A stretch of 37,149 nucleotides of DNA from an uncultured Eubacteriales bacterium (GTDB taxonomy: Bacteria; Bacillota; Clostridia; Lachnospirales; Lachnospiraceae). Location of the stretch: assembly GCA_949286525.1 (NCBI GenBank), contig CASECT010000170.1:1-37149 (forward strand), given 5' to 3'. The translations under genes and the position numbers were made by a program. Below the pieces are notes generated by a model that was not told where the DNA came from, did no database searches, and was given only the letters and a program-made list of their open reading frames with translations. Within the stretch, counting starts at the first letter, position 1. The number at the start of each line of letters is the position of its first letter. Of this stretch, positions 7,289 to 14,310 are shown piece after piece.

Positions 7289-7840
7289 TCAGAAACCGGT
7301 CTGAATGCCGGAGAAATCAAAGGCATCCATGATGCTCTGGAGATCGCCGGATATATCTACCGATGCCGGAGTAATGATAAATATGTAATTGCTGATCTTC
7401 TGAAGATTGCCGTCGATGGCATAACAACAGCCGGAGGTAAAATCAATAATTCTCTGGGCAAGGCCCAGATCCATTCCCTCCATATTTAAGATGACCGTTC
7501 GATCCGCCAGAAGCGTTTCAGAAATTTCTCTTGCATCCTCAAAAGAGGTAGGTTTGATTACACAGACTTCCATACTCACAGAACTCGCCTTCCTTCCACT
7601 GCGCATTGGTGTTATTTTGCTTGAACTTCTTGGCGCGGTCTTTTCTTTTACCGCACTCTTTTTCTCGGGGGTTCTGTCCTCTTCTTCCTCCTCGCGATTC
7701 TTGGCACCGAACAGATGGAAAGAAGAATTTTCCTGTTCTTCCGGAAACTCCTCATCATCGTAAAGCTCGTCCTCGTCATCGTAATAATCTTCATCATCGC
7801 CGAGGCGCATGAAATCCAGCAGTTTATCAAATGCTTTCAT
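7289..7840 (-). CDS. sepF: cell division protein SepF
   Basis: FtsZ-binding ring-forming protein that anchors and bundles FtsZ at the membrane. The first 12 residues (MKAFDKLLDFMR) form the membrane-binding amphipathic helix. A long, very acidic linker follows (about 14-60, runs of D and E), then the globular SepF domain (about 88-163) with the SFEDAREISETL and VILNMEGMD blocks. At 183 residues it is longer than the Bacillus protein (about 150) because of the linker. It lies between yggS and ylmH, the standard division-cluster order. Confidence 0.95.
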   Translation of the reverse strand: MKAFDKLLDFMRLGDDEDYYDDEDELYDDEEFPEEQENSSFHLFGAKNREEEEEDRTPEKKSAVKEKTAPRSSSKITPMRSGRKASSVSMEVCVIKPTSFEDAREISETLLADRTVILNMEGMDLGLAQRIIDFTSGCCYAIDGNLQKISNYIFIITPASVDISGDLQSIMDAFDFSGIQTGF

Positions 7841-7854
7841 ATTAAATATCTCTC

Positions 7855-8550
7855 CTATTTTCTCTGGTAGTTTCTCTCTCCAAAAATGCCGGTGCCCACA
7901 CGCACCATGGTGGCGCCCTCTTCAATGGCAACCATGTAGTCTCCCGTCATTCCCATGGACAGGATATTCATAGATACATTATCAATGTTTTGCTCAGCTA
8001 TGTCAACAGATAAATCTTTTATTTTGCGGAAGCATCCGCGGTTTTCCTCCGGATCTTCCACATAGGGAGCAACGGTCATTAACCCCTGAATTTTCACGTT
8101 CTCCAGGGTGGAGATATCTTTTACCAGCTGAAGGGTATCCTCCGGGCGAACACCGAATTTGCTTGCCTCACCGGCAATATTTACCTCAATCAGTACCGGC
8201 ATGCAGATGCCCTTCTTTTTTGCCTGGATATTGATCTCTTCCGCCAGCCGATAAGTGTCTACAGAATGGATCAGAGCGGCTTGTCCCACCACATATTTTA
8301 CTTTGTTGCGCTGGAGATGTCCGATCATATGCCAGCGGATATCATGGGGGAGAGCCGGAATCTTGTCCATCATCTCCTGCACCTTGTTTTCGCCAAAATT
8401 CCGGGCGCCTGCGTCGTAAGCCTCCTGCAGCATTTCCACAGGTTTGGTCTTGCTGACAGCGATCAGGGTAATTTCGCTTCTGTCTCGTCCTGCTTTTTCA
8501 CATGCTTTCTGGATGTTTTCTTCCACAAGTTCCAGATGTTCTTTTACCAT
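7855..8550 (-). CDS. YggS/PLPBP-family pyridoxal phosphate homeostasis protein
   Basis: A 231-residue, single-domain alanine-racemase-fold protein that binds PLP but has no known enzyme reaction. The PLP lysine is Lys34 in IAVSKTKP. The downstream blocks FGENKVQEM and the late SMGMTGDYMVAIEEGATMVRVGTGIFG (here paraphrased as the family's phosphate-binding end) are conserved. In Bacillus this gene is ylmE and precedes sepF, exactly as here. It follows the HlyD-like gene by 24 bases. Confidence 0.94.
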   Translation of the reverse strand: MVKEHLELVEENIQKACEKAGRDRSEITLIAVSKTKPVEMLQEAYDAGARNFGENKVQEMMDKIPALPHDIRWHMIGHLQRNKVKYVVGQAALIHSVDTYRLAEEINIQAKKKGICMPVLIEVNIAGEASKFGVRPEDTLQLVKDISTLENVKIQGLMTVAPYVEDPEENRGCFRKIKDLSVDIAEQNIDNVSMNILSMGMTGDYMVAIEEGATMVRVGTGIFGERNYQRK

Positions 8551-8574
8551 TGTATTTCACCTCATATTTTTAAA

Positions 8575-9957
8575 TTAGTATATCATATCATTTTCCTCCA
8601 CTTCATTGCCCTGGAGTACGATGTGATCATACAGGGCGATTCCGTAAGAGGTGCCTGACGCTACAATTGTATATTCCTCTGTCTGTGACAGAATGTCAAT
8701 TTGTTTGAAAACCGCATAACCTTTGTTGACATTGTATACCCCCTGCAGAGTTGCCGTTTCGGATCCCACCAGATAGGAATCCTGGGAATCCGGCTTCTGC
8801 AGTGTGGTGCCCTCCGGCAGCTCCTGGGGGTCCACATAGTAATAATCCTCTGTCTCATAGTAGATGGTTGGAATGATAAATTCATCATCGCCCTTTTCCG
8901 ATGTGGCCAGGACGCCCCAATCGCTGGAATTATTTCCCTGATAGAAGTAGTCCCTCGGAATAGTAAAAAATTCTTTCTCTGTTATAGCGGAATTGGGAAT
9001 TTTCAGTCCGGTTTCCGAATCAGACAGAATCTCTATATGAATAAAACGGGAGGACGCATACCGGTCCATGGAATCGTGCATGGAGAGGATCAGGTAATAC
9101 CTGTCTTCCTTCTGCTGAATGCGGCATTGAGCCCAGGTGGTGGACTGATCCTCCGGGAAGCGGATCTGTACATACTCTCCGTCTTCGTATTGGCCGGCGG
9201 TCTCCTCATCAATTTCTGTGATAAGTTCCCAGTGATCAGAGGTAATCAGTTTGTAGACAGCCTGTCCTTCTGTGACACTCTCCTGTCCTTTCAGATCTGT
9301 GATTGTCACTTTGGAAGGATCCAGATCTTCCTGGGTAAAATTGTCAGCGGTAACCGATTCATATCCGTCTGTCTGGTAAACCACCAGACCGGGCGACTGA
9401 GCGTAAAGCATGTGGAAAGTCCCCTCCGTGGAGGCGGCGGATACCTGATCCGCCAGCTGCTGGAGCAGATATTCGCTGCTCAGCTGCTGCATCTCGGCAG
9501 TCAGTGAATTTTTAAAAGCGTATACTTTCTGAAAATCCATATCGGCATACTCTCCGGAAAAAGTTCCGATTGAGGTCGATATCTGCGTCAGATCCAGGGC
9601 ATCAGTTTCCACAATTTCGGAAGATCCCGCTGTCAATTTATCCGTAATTTCTCCGGTAGTATCGATAGAGCAGATGCGGGTACGAACGCCTGCTCTGCTG
9701 ATATCCGGCGTAAAATAAAAAATGTCGCCAGCCACGGGAGCTGTTACAATCTGTTCCTGCCGTACAGCCAACGCCTGGTATTCCTGATTATCGGAAATTG
9801 TCCCTTCATTTACTTCGTAGACGGTAATGTTTTTTGCTGTCAGGAAGGAAAACAAATGGAAGACTACATAGATCAGTATAACGCCGAAAATAATGACGCC
9901 TATATTAATATGAAGCTGTCTGTGAAATTTGATGATTTTGTCGTTTTTCTTTTTCAC
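8575..9957 (-). CDS. HlyD-like membrane-fusion-type protein of unknown partner
   Basis: A 460-residue protein with a short basic cytoplasmic N-terminus, one membrane segment (about 18-38) and a large extracellular part. Soon after the membrane comes a lipoyl/barrel-sandwich-like stretch (RQEQIVTAPVAGDIFYF), as in HlyD-type adaptors. The rest is beta-rich with several repeats of short strands. The start is GTG, with AGGAG 7 bases upstream. It heads the yggS-sepF-ylmH operon from its own promoter. No ABC transporter, RND pump or outer channel gene is near, so export is not demonstrated; an envelope or division-linked role is equally possible. Family assignment is moderately sure, function unknown. 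Confidence 0.7.
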   Translation of the reverse strand: MKKKNDKIIKFHRQLHINIGVIIFGVILIYVVFHLFSFLTAKNITVYEVNEGTISDNQEYQALAVRQEQIVTAPVAGDIFYFTPDISRAGVRTRICSIDTTGEITDKLTAGSSEIVETDALDLTQISTSIGTFSGEYADMDFQKVYAFKNSLTAEMQQLSSEYLLQQLADQVSAASTEGTFHMLYAQSPGLVVYQTDGYESVTADNFTQEDLDPSKVTITDLKGQESVTEGQAVYKLITSDHWELITEIDEETAGQYEDGEYVQIRFPEDQSTTWAQCRIQQKEDRYYLILSMHDSMDRYASSRFIHIEILSDSETGLKIPNSAITEKEFFTIPRDYFYQGNNSSDWGVLATSEKGDDEFIIPTIYYETEDYYYVDPQELPEGTTLQKPDSQDSYLVGSETATLQGVYNVNKGYAVFKQIDILSQTEEYTIVASGTSYGIALYDHIVLQGNEVEENDMIY

Positions 9958-9984
9958 GTACGCTCTCCTGCTTTCTCGCTTTTC

Positions 9985-10013
9985 ATTCTATCATTTTTCC
10001 CAGAGAAAGACAA
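9985..10013 (-). promoter_or_regulatory. promoter of the HlyD-like/yggS/sepF operon
   Basis: On the minus strand TTGTCT (10008-10013) and TAGAAT (9985-9990) are spaced by exactly 17 bases, 28 bases upstream of the GTG start. It lies in the 119-base gap shared with the divergent DUF378 gene. Confidence 0.6.
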
Positions 10014-10076
10014 TGTTGCAATGACATACATAATCGAAAGAAAATTGTACCATACTATCAAAAAAGGAGGTATACC

Positions 10077-10274
10077 ATGAAAGCATTAGATTACACCTTG
10101 CTGACGCTGGTTATCATCGGCGCTGTCAACTGGGGATTGATTGGCTTTTTTCAATTTGACCTGGTGGCGTTTATCTTCGGCAATATGTCCTGGATCTCGC
10201 GTATTGTATACGCGCTGGTAGGTCTTAGCGGGCTGTATATGCTCAGCGCTTATGGCCGGCTGAAGTCCTCGTAA
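10077..10274 (+). CDS. DUF378 family small membrane protein
   Basis: A 65-residue protein with two hydrophobic segments (about 5-28 and 38-58) and the DUF378 hallmark VIGAVNWGLIG-like stretch (IIGAVNWGLIGFF). A full AGGAGG at 10065-10070 lies 6 bases before the ATG, so it is probably well translated. The function of the family is unknown. It is a lone plus-strand gene between two long minus-strand operons; no convincing promoter or own terminator was found. Confidence 0.88.
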   Translation: MKALDYTLLTLVIIGAVNWGLIGFFQFDLVAFIFGNMSWISRIVYALVGLSGLYMLSAYGRLKSS

Positions 10275-10280
10275 CAGTGG

Positions 10281-10316
10281 AAAGAAAAAGGAGCTCTAAA
10301 TGCTATAGAACTCCTT
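10281..10316 (-). terminator. intrinsic terminator of the radC-mre-min-dacF operon
   Basis: On the minus strand AAGGAG/CTCCTT, extended by TCTA/TAGA after one mismatch, forms a stem with a small loop, followed directly by TTTCTTT. Polarity fits only the minus strand. A second hairpin immediately precedes it. Confidence 0.75.
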
Positions 10317-10340
10317 AGGCGTCGGATGCCCCGATGCCTA
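10316..10340 (-). repeat. second hairpin at the end of dacF
   Basis: TAGGC-TCGG and CCGA-GCCTA arms (one unpaired position, 5-base loop) form a compact stem. The first three bases on the minus strand are the dacF stop codon TAG. It adjoins the terminator, so it may act as a 3' mRNA-protecting structure. Confidence 0.5.
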
Positions 10341-11324
10341 CATATTACCGAACTGTGTCAGAATCTGCCCCATGAGCAGATACAGGTTGTACCGGCTGTC
10401 GGCGCCAAAGACAATGGATATGATGGGCTCATTCCGCTGATTTCGGGAAAACAGTACCAGACAGTATTTGGCCTTTCCGGTCGTACCGGTTTTTCCACCC
10501 AGAACCGTGATGCCCTCAGGCATATCCTCATAACCGAGAAGATATCGGTTGGTTGTGGTCCATTGCTGCTCTTTCGGCTGTCCGTCTGCTCCCCGGTAGA
10601 CGGCATCATAGGAAGTGGCACAGAGTATCTCCTGATATGCCGGGTTTTTTACAGCCTCTTGAAGAATCAGATACATATCGTAAACCGTAGTATAATGGTT
10701 GTCGTCATGCAGACCGTTGGGATTGACAAAATGAGAATGTGTTGCGCCCAGTGCCAGGGCTTCCCGATTCATCAGCGCCACAAAGGTATCCACATCGCCG
10801 CTGACTGCCTCCGCGATTGCTATCGCAGCGTCATTTCCACTGCGCAGCATCATGCCGTACAAAAGCTGCCGCAGCGTCAGCACATCACCGGCTGCCAGAT
10901 TGCATATGGAGGAATCTGAAGCCTGATCCACAGCCAGCTCACTGACCGTATACTCCTGATCCAGATTGCCATATTTCAAAGCCACGTACAGAGTCAGCAG
11001 TTTCGTGGTGCTGGCCGGATAGAGGGTTCCGGAGAGGTTTTGCGCATACAGAGTCTGGCGCGTAGTTGTGTTGAATACGCCCGCTCCCTGGGCAACCTGG
11101 GAAGTAACCTGGTCCGTTCCGATATCGGCGGAGGGAGGGCAGACGGTCGTCGAAAACAGATAGTCCTTGTTCTCCGACGCGGTGGCGCTGACCAGTCCGT
11201 ATTCATATGAAGTTTGATAAATATCATAGCTTCCTGTTTCGCCGGAACAGCCACCAAAGGTAAGCAGCATTGCCACAGCCAGAAGACAGGATGTCGCTCT
11301 AACGATACATTTCACGCCAATCAA
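10338..11324 (-). CDS. dacF: D-alanyl-D-alanine carboxypeptidase (peptidase S11), probable lipoprotein
   Basis: Trims the terminal D-Ala of peptidoglycan stem peptides outside the membrane. The three penicillin-binding motifs are present: SxxK at Ser105-Lys108 (STTK), SGN at 162-164 and KTG at 278-280. The N-terminus is a signal peptide ending in FGGC, so Cys26 may be lipidated, although Phe at -3 is not ideal. At 328 residues it lacks the C-terminal beta domain and membrane helix of typical DacA/DacF, which fits lipid anchoring. The frame starts at TTG (11324), only 3 bases after GAGGAG; GTG at 11315 is an alternative. It overlaps mgsA by 26 bases and closes the operon. Confidence 0.87.
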   Translation of the reverse strand: MIGVKCIVRATSCLLAVAMLLTFGGCSGETGSYDIYQTSYEYGLVSATASENKDYLFSTTVCPPSADIGTDQVTSQVAQGAGVFNTTTRQTLYAQNLSGTLYPASTTKLLTLYVALKYGNLDQEYTVSELAVDQASDSSICNLAAGDVLTLRQLLYGMMLRSGNDAAIAIAEAVSGDVDTFVALMNREALALGATHSHFVNPNGLHDDNHYTTVYDMYLILQEAVKNPAYQEILCATSYDAVYRGADGQPKEQQWTTTNRYLLGYEDMPEGITVLGGKTGTTGKAKYCLVLFSRNQRNEPIISIVFGADSRYNLYLLMGQILTQFGNM

Positions 11325-11694
11325 GATCTCCTCTGTCCAAAGATTTAATCAGAAGCTCCGCAGTGGCCAGATTGGTGGCCAGCGGAATATTGTTCAAATC
11401 GCAGGCTCGCATGACATTGTTCACATCCGGTTCTCTGGATTTCGGATTCAGCGGATCCCGGAGAAAAATAACCAGATCGATCTCATTGTGTTCAATTTGG
11501 GCTCCCAGCTGCTGTGTGCCACCCAGATGGCCCGCAAGATATTTGTGAACGGAAAGATTGGTAACCTCTTCGATCAATCTTCCGGTGGTTCCCGTTGCAA
11601 ACAGATTGTTTTTACACAGTATGCCGCGATAGGCGATGCAGAAATTCTGCATCAGTTTCTTTTTTGAGTCATGAGCTACCAGTCCGATATTCAT
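11299..11694 (-). CDS. mgsA: methylglyoxal synthase
   Basis: Converts dihydroxyacetone phosphate to methylglyoxal and phosphate, a glycolytic bypass under phosphate limitation. The 131-residue protein shows the phosphate-binding GTTGRLIEE (about 35-43), the GGTQQLGAQI block (about 58-67) and the catalytic-region FLRDPLNPKSREPDV. It overlaps rodA by four bases and dacF by 26. The rodA-mgsA pairing is typical of Clostridia even though the functional link is unclear. Confidence 0.95.
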   Translation of the reverse strand: MNIGLVAHDSKKKLMQNFCIAYRGILCKNNLFATGTTGRLIEEVTNLSVHKYLAGHLGGTQQLGAQIEHNEIDLVIFLRDPLNPKSREPDVNNVMRACDLNNIPLATNLATAELLIKSLDRGDLDWREMYR

Positions 11695-12812
11695 ATACCA
11701 TTCCTCCTGTTTCTGTTTTTAGCCTGCATGCCCACATTCAGCACAAGACCGAGCCCGATATAGAGGGAAACCAGAGAGGTAAGGCCGTAGCTGACAAATG
11801 GCAGAGGAAGGCCGGTGTTGGGCATAAGCCCGGTTACTACGCAAATATTTACAAAACTTTGAAATCCGATCCAGGCCCCTACTCCGGAACAGATCAGTTT
11901 GCCGGAAAGATCCTTGGCTTTCCTGGCTGTGAAAAAACATTCAATTGTGACGATACACAGGAGCAGAACAATAACGATGCTTCCCGCGAAGCCGAGTTCT
12001 TCTCCGGCTACGGCAAAGATAAAGTCTGTCTGAGGTTCTGAGATAAAGTTGCCATTTTTTACGGAGTCGAAGGCATCATTGAACAGGCCCTTTCCTGTAA
12101 TCTGTCCGGAACCGATGGCCATGATGGAGTTCTGCTGCTGATATGCAAGGCTGGGGTAGTCTTCCGGACGCAGCCAGGCGAGAATACGGTTGCCCTGGTA
12201 GCCTTCCAGAAAGCCGCCGTGCCCGCTGAGAACAAGAAGAATGATCAGAATAACCAACGGTATCGCCACAGCCAGTACAATCCCGACAATCCTGTAATTC
12301 AATCCTGCCACAAAAATCATAGCGGCAATGATCAAAAAGGTAACAATTGTAGTAGATAGATTTGGCTCTTTCAGAATCAAAAAAAGTGGAATCCCTGCCA
12401 GAATCGCAATCTTGATCAGGCATTTCGGGGTGTTGATCTCCTCTTCCCAGCGCATGAGCACGCATGCAAAAAAGAGAATCAACAAAACTTTTGAAAGCTC
12501 CGAAGGCTGGAAACGTATAAAACCGAAATCTATCCACCGCTGGGCGCCTCCAGCATCATCGCCTACTAAAAGCACAAGAAGCAAAATGCCAACTACCCCC
12601 ACATAATACAGCCAGCTGAACTGTAGGATAAAGTCGTAATCAATCATTGCCACCACAGTCATGGCAGCCAGACCGAGGGCCATGCCGAGAATCTGACTTT
12701 TCATATATGAAGAGTTGGCGCTGGTCACAACGGCCAGCCCGATCAGGGTAAGCAGAAAGGCCGCAATGATAAGTTTGATGTTCAGATTTCTGATTTTATA
12801 ATTGTGAAACAT
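11691..12812 (-). CDS. rodA: SEDS peptidoglycan glycosyltransferase RodA
   Basis: Polymerises lipid II into glycan strands during cell elongation, paired with the PBP2 encoded upstream in the same operon. The 373-residue protein has about ten membrane helices. Conserved SEDS blocks include QPSELSKVLLI, the GEELGFAG segment and the C-terminal GLPLPFVSYGLTSL. The frame is open for another 44 codons upstream, but that part overlaps minD and looks non-membrane; ATG at 12812 with an AGG-type binding site gives the family N-terminus. Only 23 bases separate it from minD, leaving no room for minE. Confidence 0.94.
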   Translation of the reverse strand: MFHNYKIRNLNIKLIIAAFLLTLIGLAVVTSANSSYMKSQILGMALGLAAMTVVAMIDYDFILQFSWLYYVGVVGILLLVLLVGDDAGGAQRWIDFGFIRFQPSELSKVLLILFFACVLMRWEEEINTPKCLIKIAILAGIPLFLILKEPNLSTTIVTFLIIAAMIFVAGLNYRIVGIVLAVAIPLVILIILLVLSGHGGFLEGYQGNRILAWLRPEDYPSLAYQQQNSIMAIGSGQITGKGLFNDAFDSVKNGNFISEPQTDFIFAVAGEELGFAGSIVIVLLLCIVTIECFFTARKAKDLSGKLICSGVGAWIGFQSFVNICVVTGLMPNTGLPLPFVSYGLTSLVSLYIGLGLVLNVGMQAKNRNRRNGI

Positions 12813-12835
12813 GTTGTCTACCTGTCTTCTTTTAT

Positions 12836-13570
12836 CTATCCTTTGTTGATGCTGCTGTAGTCCAGAATCCGCCGGCTGATTTTTGAGAAGGAACGTCCGG
12901 CGACGCTGCTCTTTTCGCTCATGAGCAGACCGTAATCGGTGCACTCTCCCGCTTTTCTGTCCTCATAGACAGTTCCCAGCACCGGAAGACGAAAAAACAA
13001 ATGCAGATCCTCCGCGTCCAGTCTTCGACGACGCTGGCGTTTTCCGGCAGGAAAACGATTCAGAATCAGATAACGTGGTGTCTGTCTTTTCTCGGGGAGT
13101 GTCCGAAAAATATAGGAGGCGTCACTGATAGACGCGGAATCGGAAGTAACCACCACGATTACTGAGGTCAGAAACGGGGCTGTGATGTCGAACACCGGGC
13201 TGACCCCGGCCGGAGAGTCGATCAGAATATAGTCGAAAGAATCCTTAAGCTTCTCCATCAGATAGGAAAAACGGTCGCTGCCCGGCAGATAGTCCGCTCG
13301 AGAGGCGGCCGGAAGGAAATACAGTGAAAGATCCCTCCAAGGACGAATCATCGCCTGGCGCAGACGGCATCGGCCTTCCAGGACATCGGAAATATCGTAT
13401 ACCACAGCCTGTTCCAGACCCAGAATAATATCAAGATTTCTCAACCCAAAGTCAAAATCAAGAAGCATGACTTTTTTCTCTGATCGTGCAAGTTCCTTAC
13501 CGAGATTCGCGGTAACAGTCGTTTTGCCGACACCGCCTTTCCCGGATGTGATGAATATTACTTCACCCAT
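12836..13570 (-). CDS. minD: MinD-like ParA/MinD ATPase lacking the C-terminal membrane anchor
   Basis: Septum-site ATPase partner of MinC. The deviant Walker A KGGVGKTT carries the signature lysine (Lys11). The DxDxGLRNLD block (DFDFGLRNLD) and switch II DSPAG are intact. At 244 residues it is about 20 shorter than typical MinD: it stops after FSKISRRIL, just where the family's last globular helix ends and the amphipathic membrane-targeting helix should begin. Another part is also divergent (TSDSASISDASYI instead of a TPE-type segment). No frame after the stop encodes the missing helix. minE, commonly next in Clostridia, is absent. Confidence 0.9.
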   Translation of the reverse strand: MGEVIFITSGKGGVGKTTVTANLGKELARSEKKVMLLDFDFGLRNLDIILGLEQAVVYDISDVLEGRCRLRQAMIRPWRDLSLYFLPAASRADYLPGSDRFSYLMEKLKDSFDYILIDSPAGVSPVFDITAPFLTSVIVVVTSDSASISDASYIFRTLPEKRQTPRYLILNRFPAGKRQRRRRLDAEDLHLFFRLPVLGTVYEDRKAGECTDYGLLMSEKSSVAGRSFSKISRRILDYSSINKG

Positions 13571-13609
13571 GAAATTGCATCCTCCATATGAAATTCTAAA
13601 ATTTTATAC

Positions 13610-14284
13610 TTAAATTTTTTTCAAAAGCCCTCCCTTAAGAGGTTCCATGCACAGCCTGTCCTGCCAGACAGCAATGGCCAAAGCTTCATTTTCTCTCCGG
13701 CGTACCCGTCGATACCATTTCTCATTGAGTGTCAACTGGTCTCTGCAGGTGCCGATCTGAGCGATGGAAGCAGTTACTTCCTCCGCCACAATAAAGCAGT
13801 GGTTATCCTCCGGGATTCCGGCCAGAGCCTCTCCCTCCAGACTGCCAAAGATAATGATGTTTCCTCGGGCGGTTACTTTGGCCTGAGGCTTGACGTTGCC
13901 GAGAATGACAACGCTGCTGTCAAAGGAGAGCTCCTGCCCGCTTTTGATACTTCCTCTGATAATTTTAGCATGTTCCAGCGTATTTTCATAGTATATCCTG
14001 TCGATTTTCTTCTTCTGTTCTCGGTTCTTTGTTGTATCATTTTCCAGAACCATGGAAATTTTGAGATCAGAATTCAGTTCCACTGCCTCCACGAGGACGG
14101 CGGCCTCTTCTGTTGTCAGTTCCCTGCCCTCGAAAGTAAGGGCGAGGGTGGAACTCCCGAAAAAAGTTTTCGCGCTGGCAAATTTGATGCAAACTTCCCT
14201 GACCAGATCCTCAAAGGGAATCTCCCGATTCAGGTAGAGGGTAAGGCCGTAAGGACTGCTTTTGATTACAAGAGAATCTTTCAT
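13610..14284 (-). CDS. minC: septum site-determining protein MinC
   Basis: Inhibits FtsZ ring assembly away from midcell when recruited by MinD. The N-terminal FtsZ-binding domain spans about 1-80. The C-terminal right-handed beta-helix (about 107-205) bears the signature GNVKPQAKVTARGNIIIFGS and GEALAG, with a conserved CFIVAEEV end strand. At 224 residues the length is normal. It follows the PBP2 gene by 26 bases and precedes minD by 39. Confidence 0.92.
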   Translation of the reverse strand: MKDSLVIKSSPYGLTLYLNREIPFEDLVREVCIKFASAKTFFGSSTLALTFEGRELTTEEAAVLVEAVELNSDLKISMVLENDTTKNREQKKKIDRIYYENTLEHAKIIRGSIKSGQELSFDSSVVILGNVKPQAKVTARGNIIIFGSLEGEALAGIPEDNHCFIVAEEVTASIAQIGTCRDQLTLNEKWYRRVRRRENEALAIAVWQDRLCMEPLKGGLLKKI

Positions 14285-14310
14285 TTTATCTGCCCCTGCC
14301 CTGGATAAAA

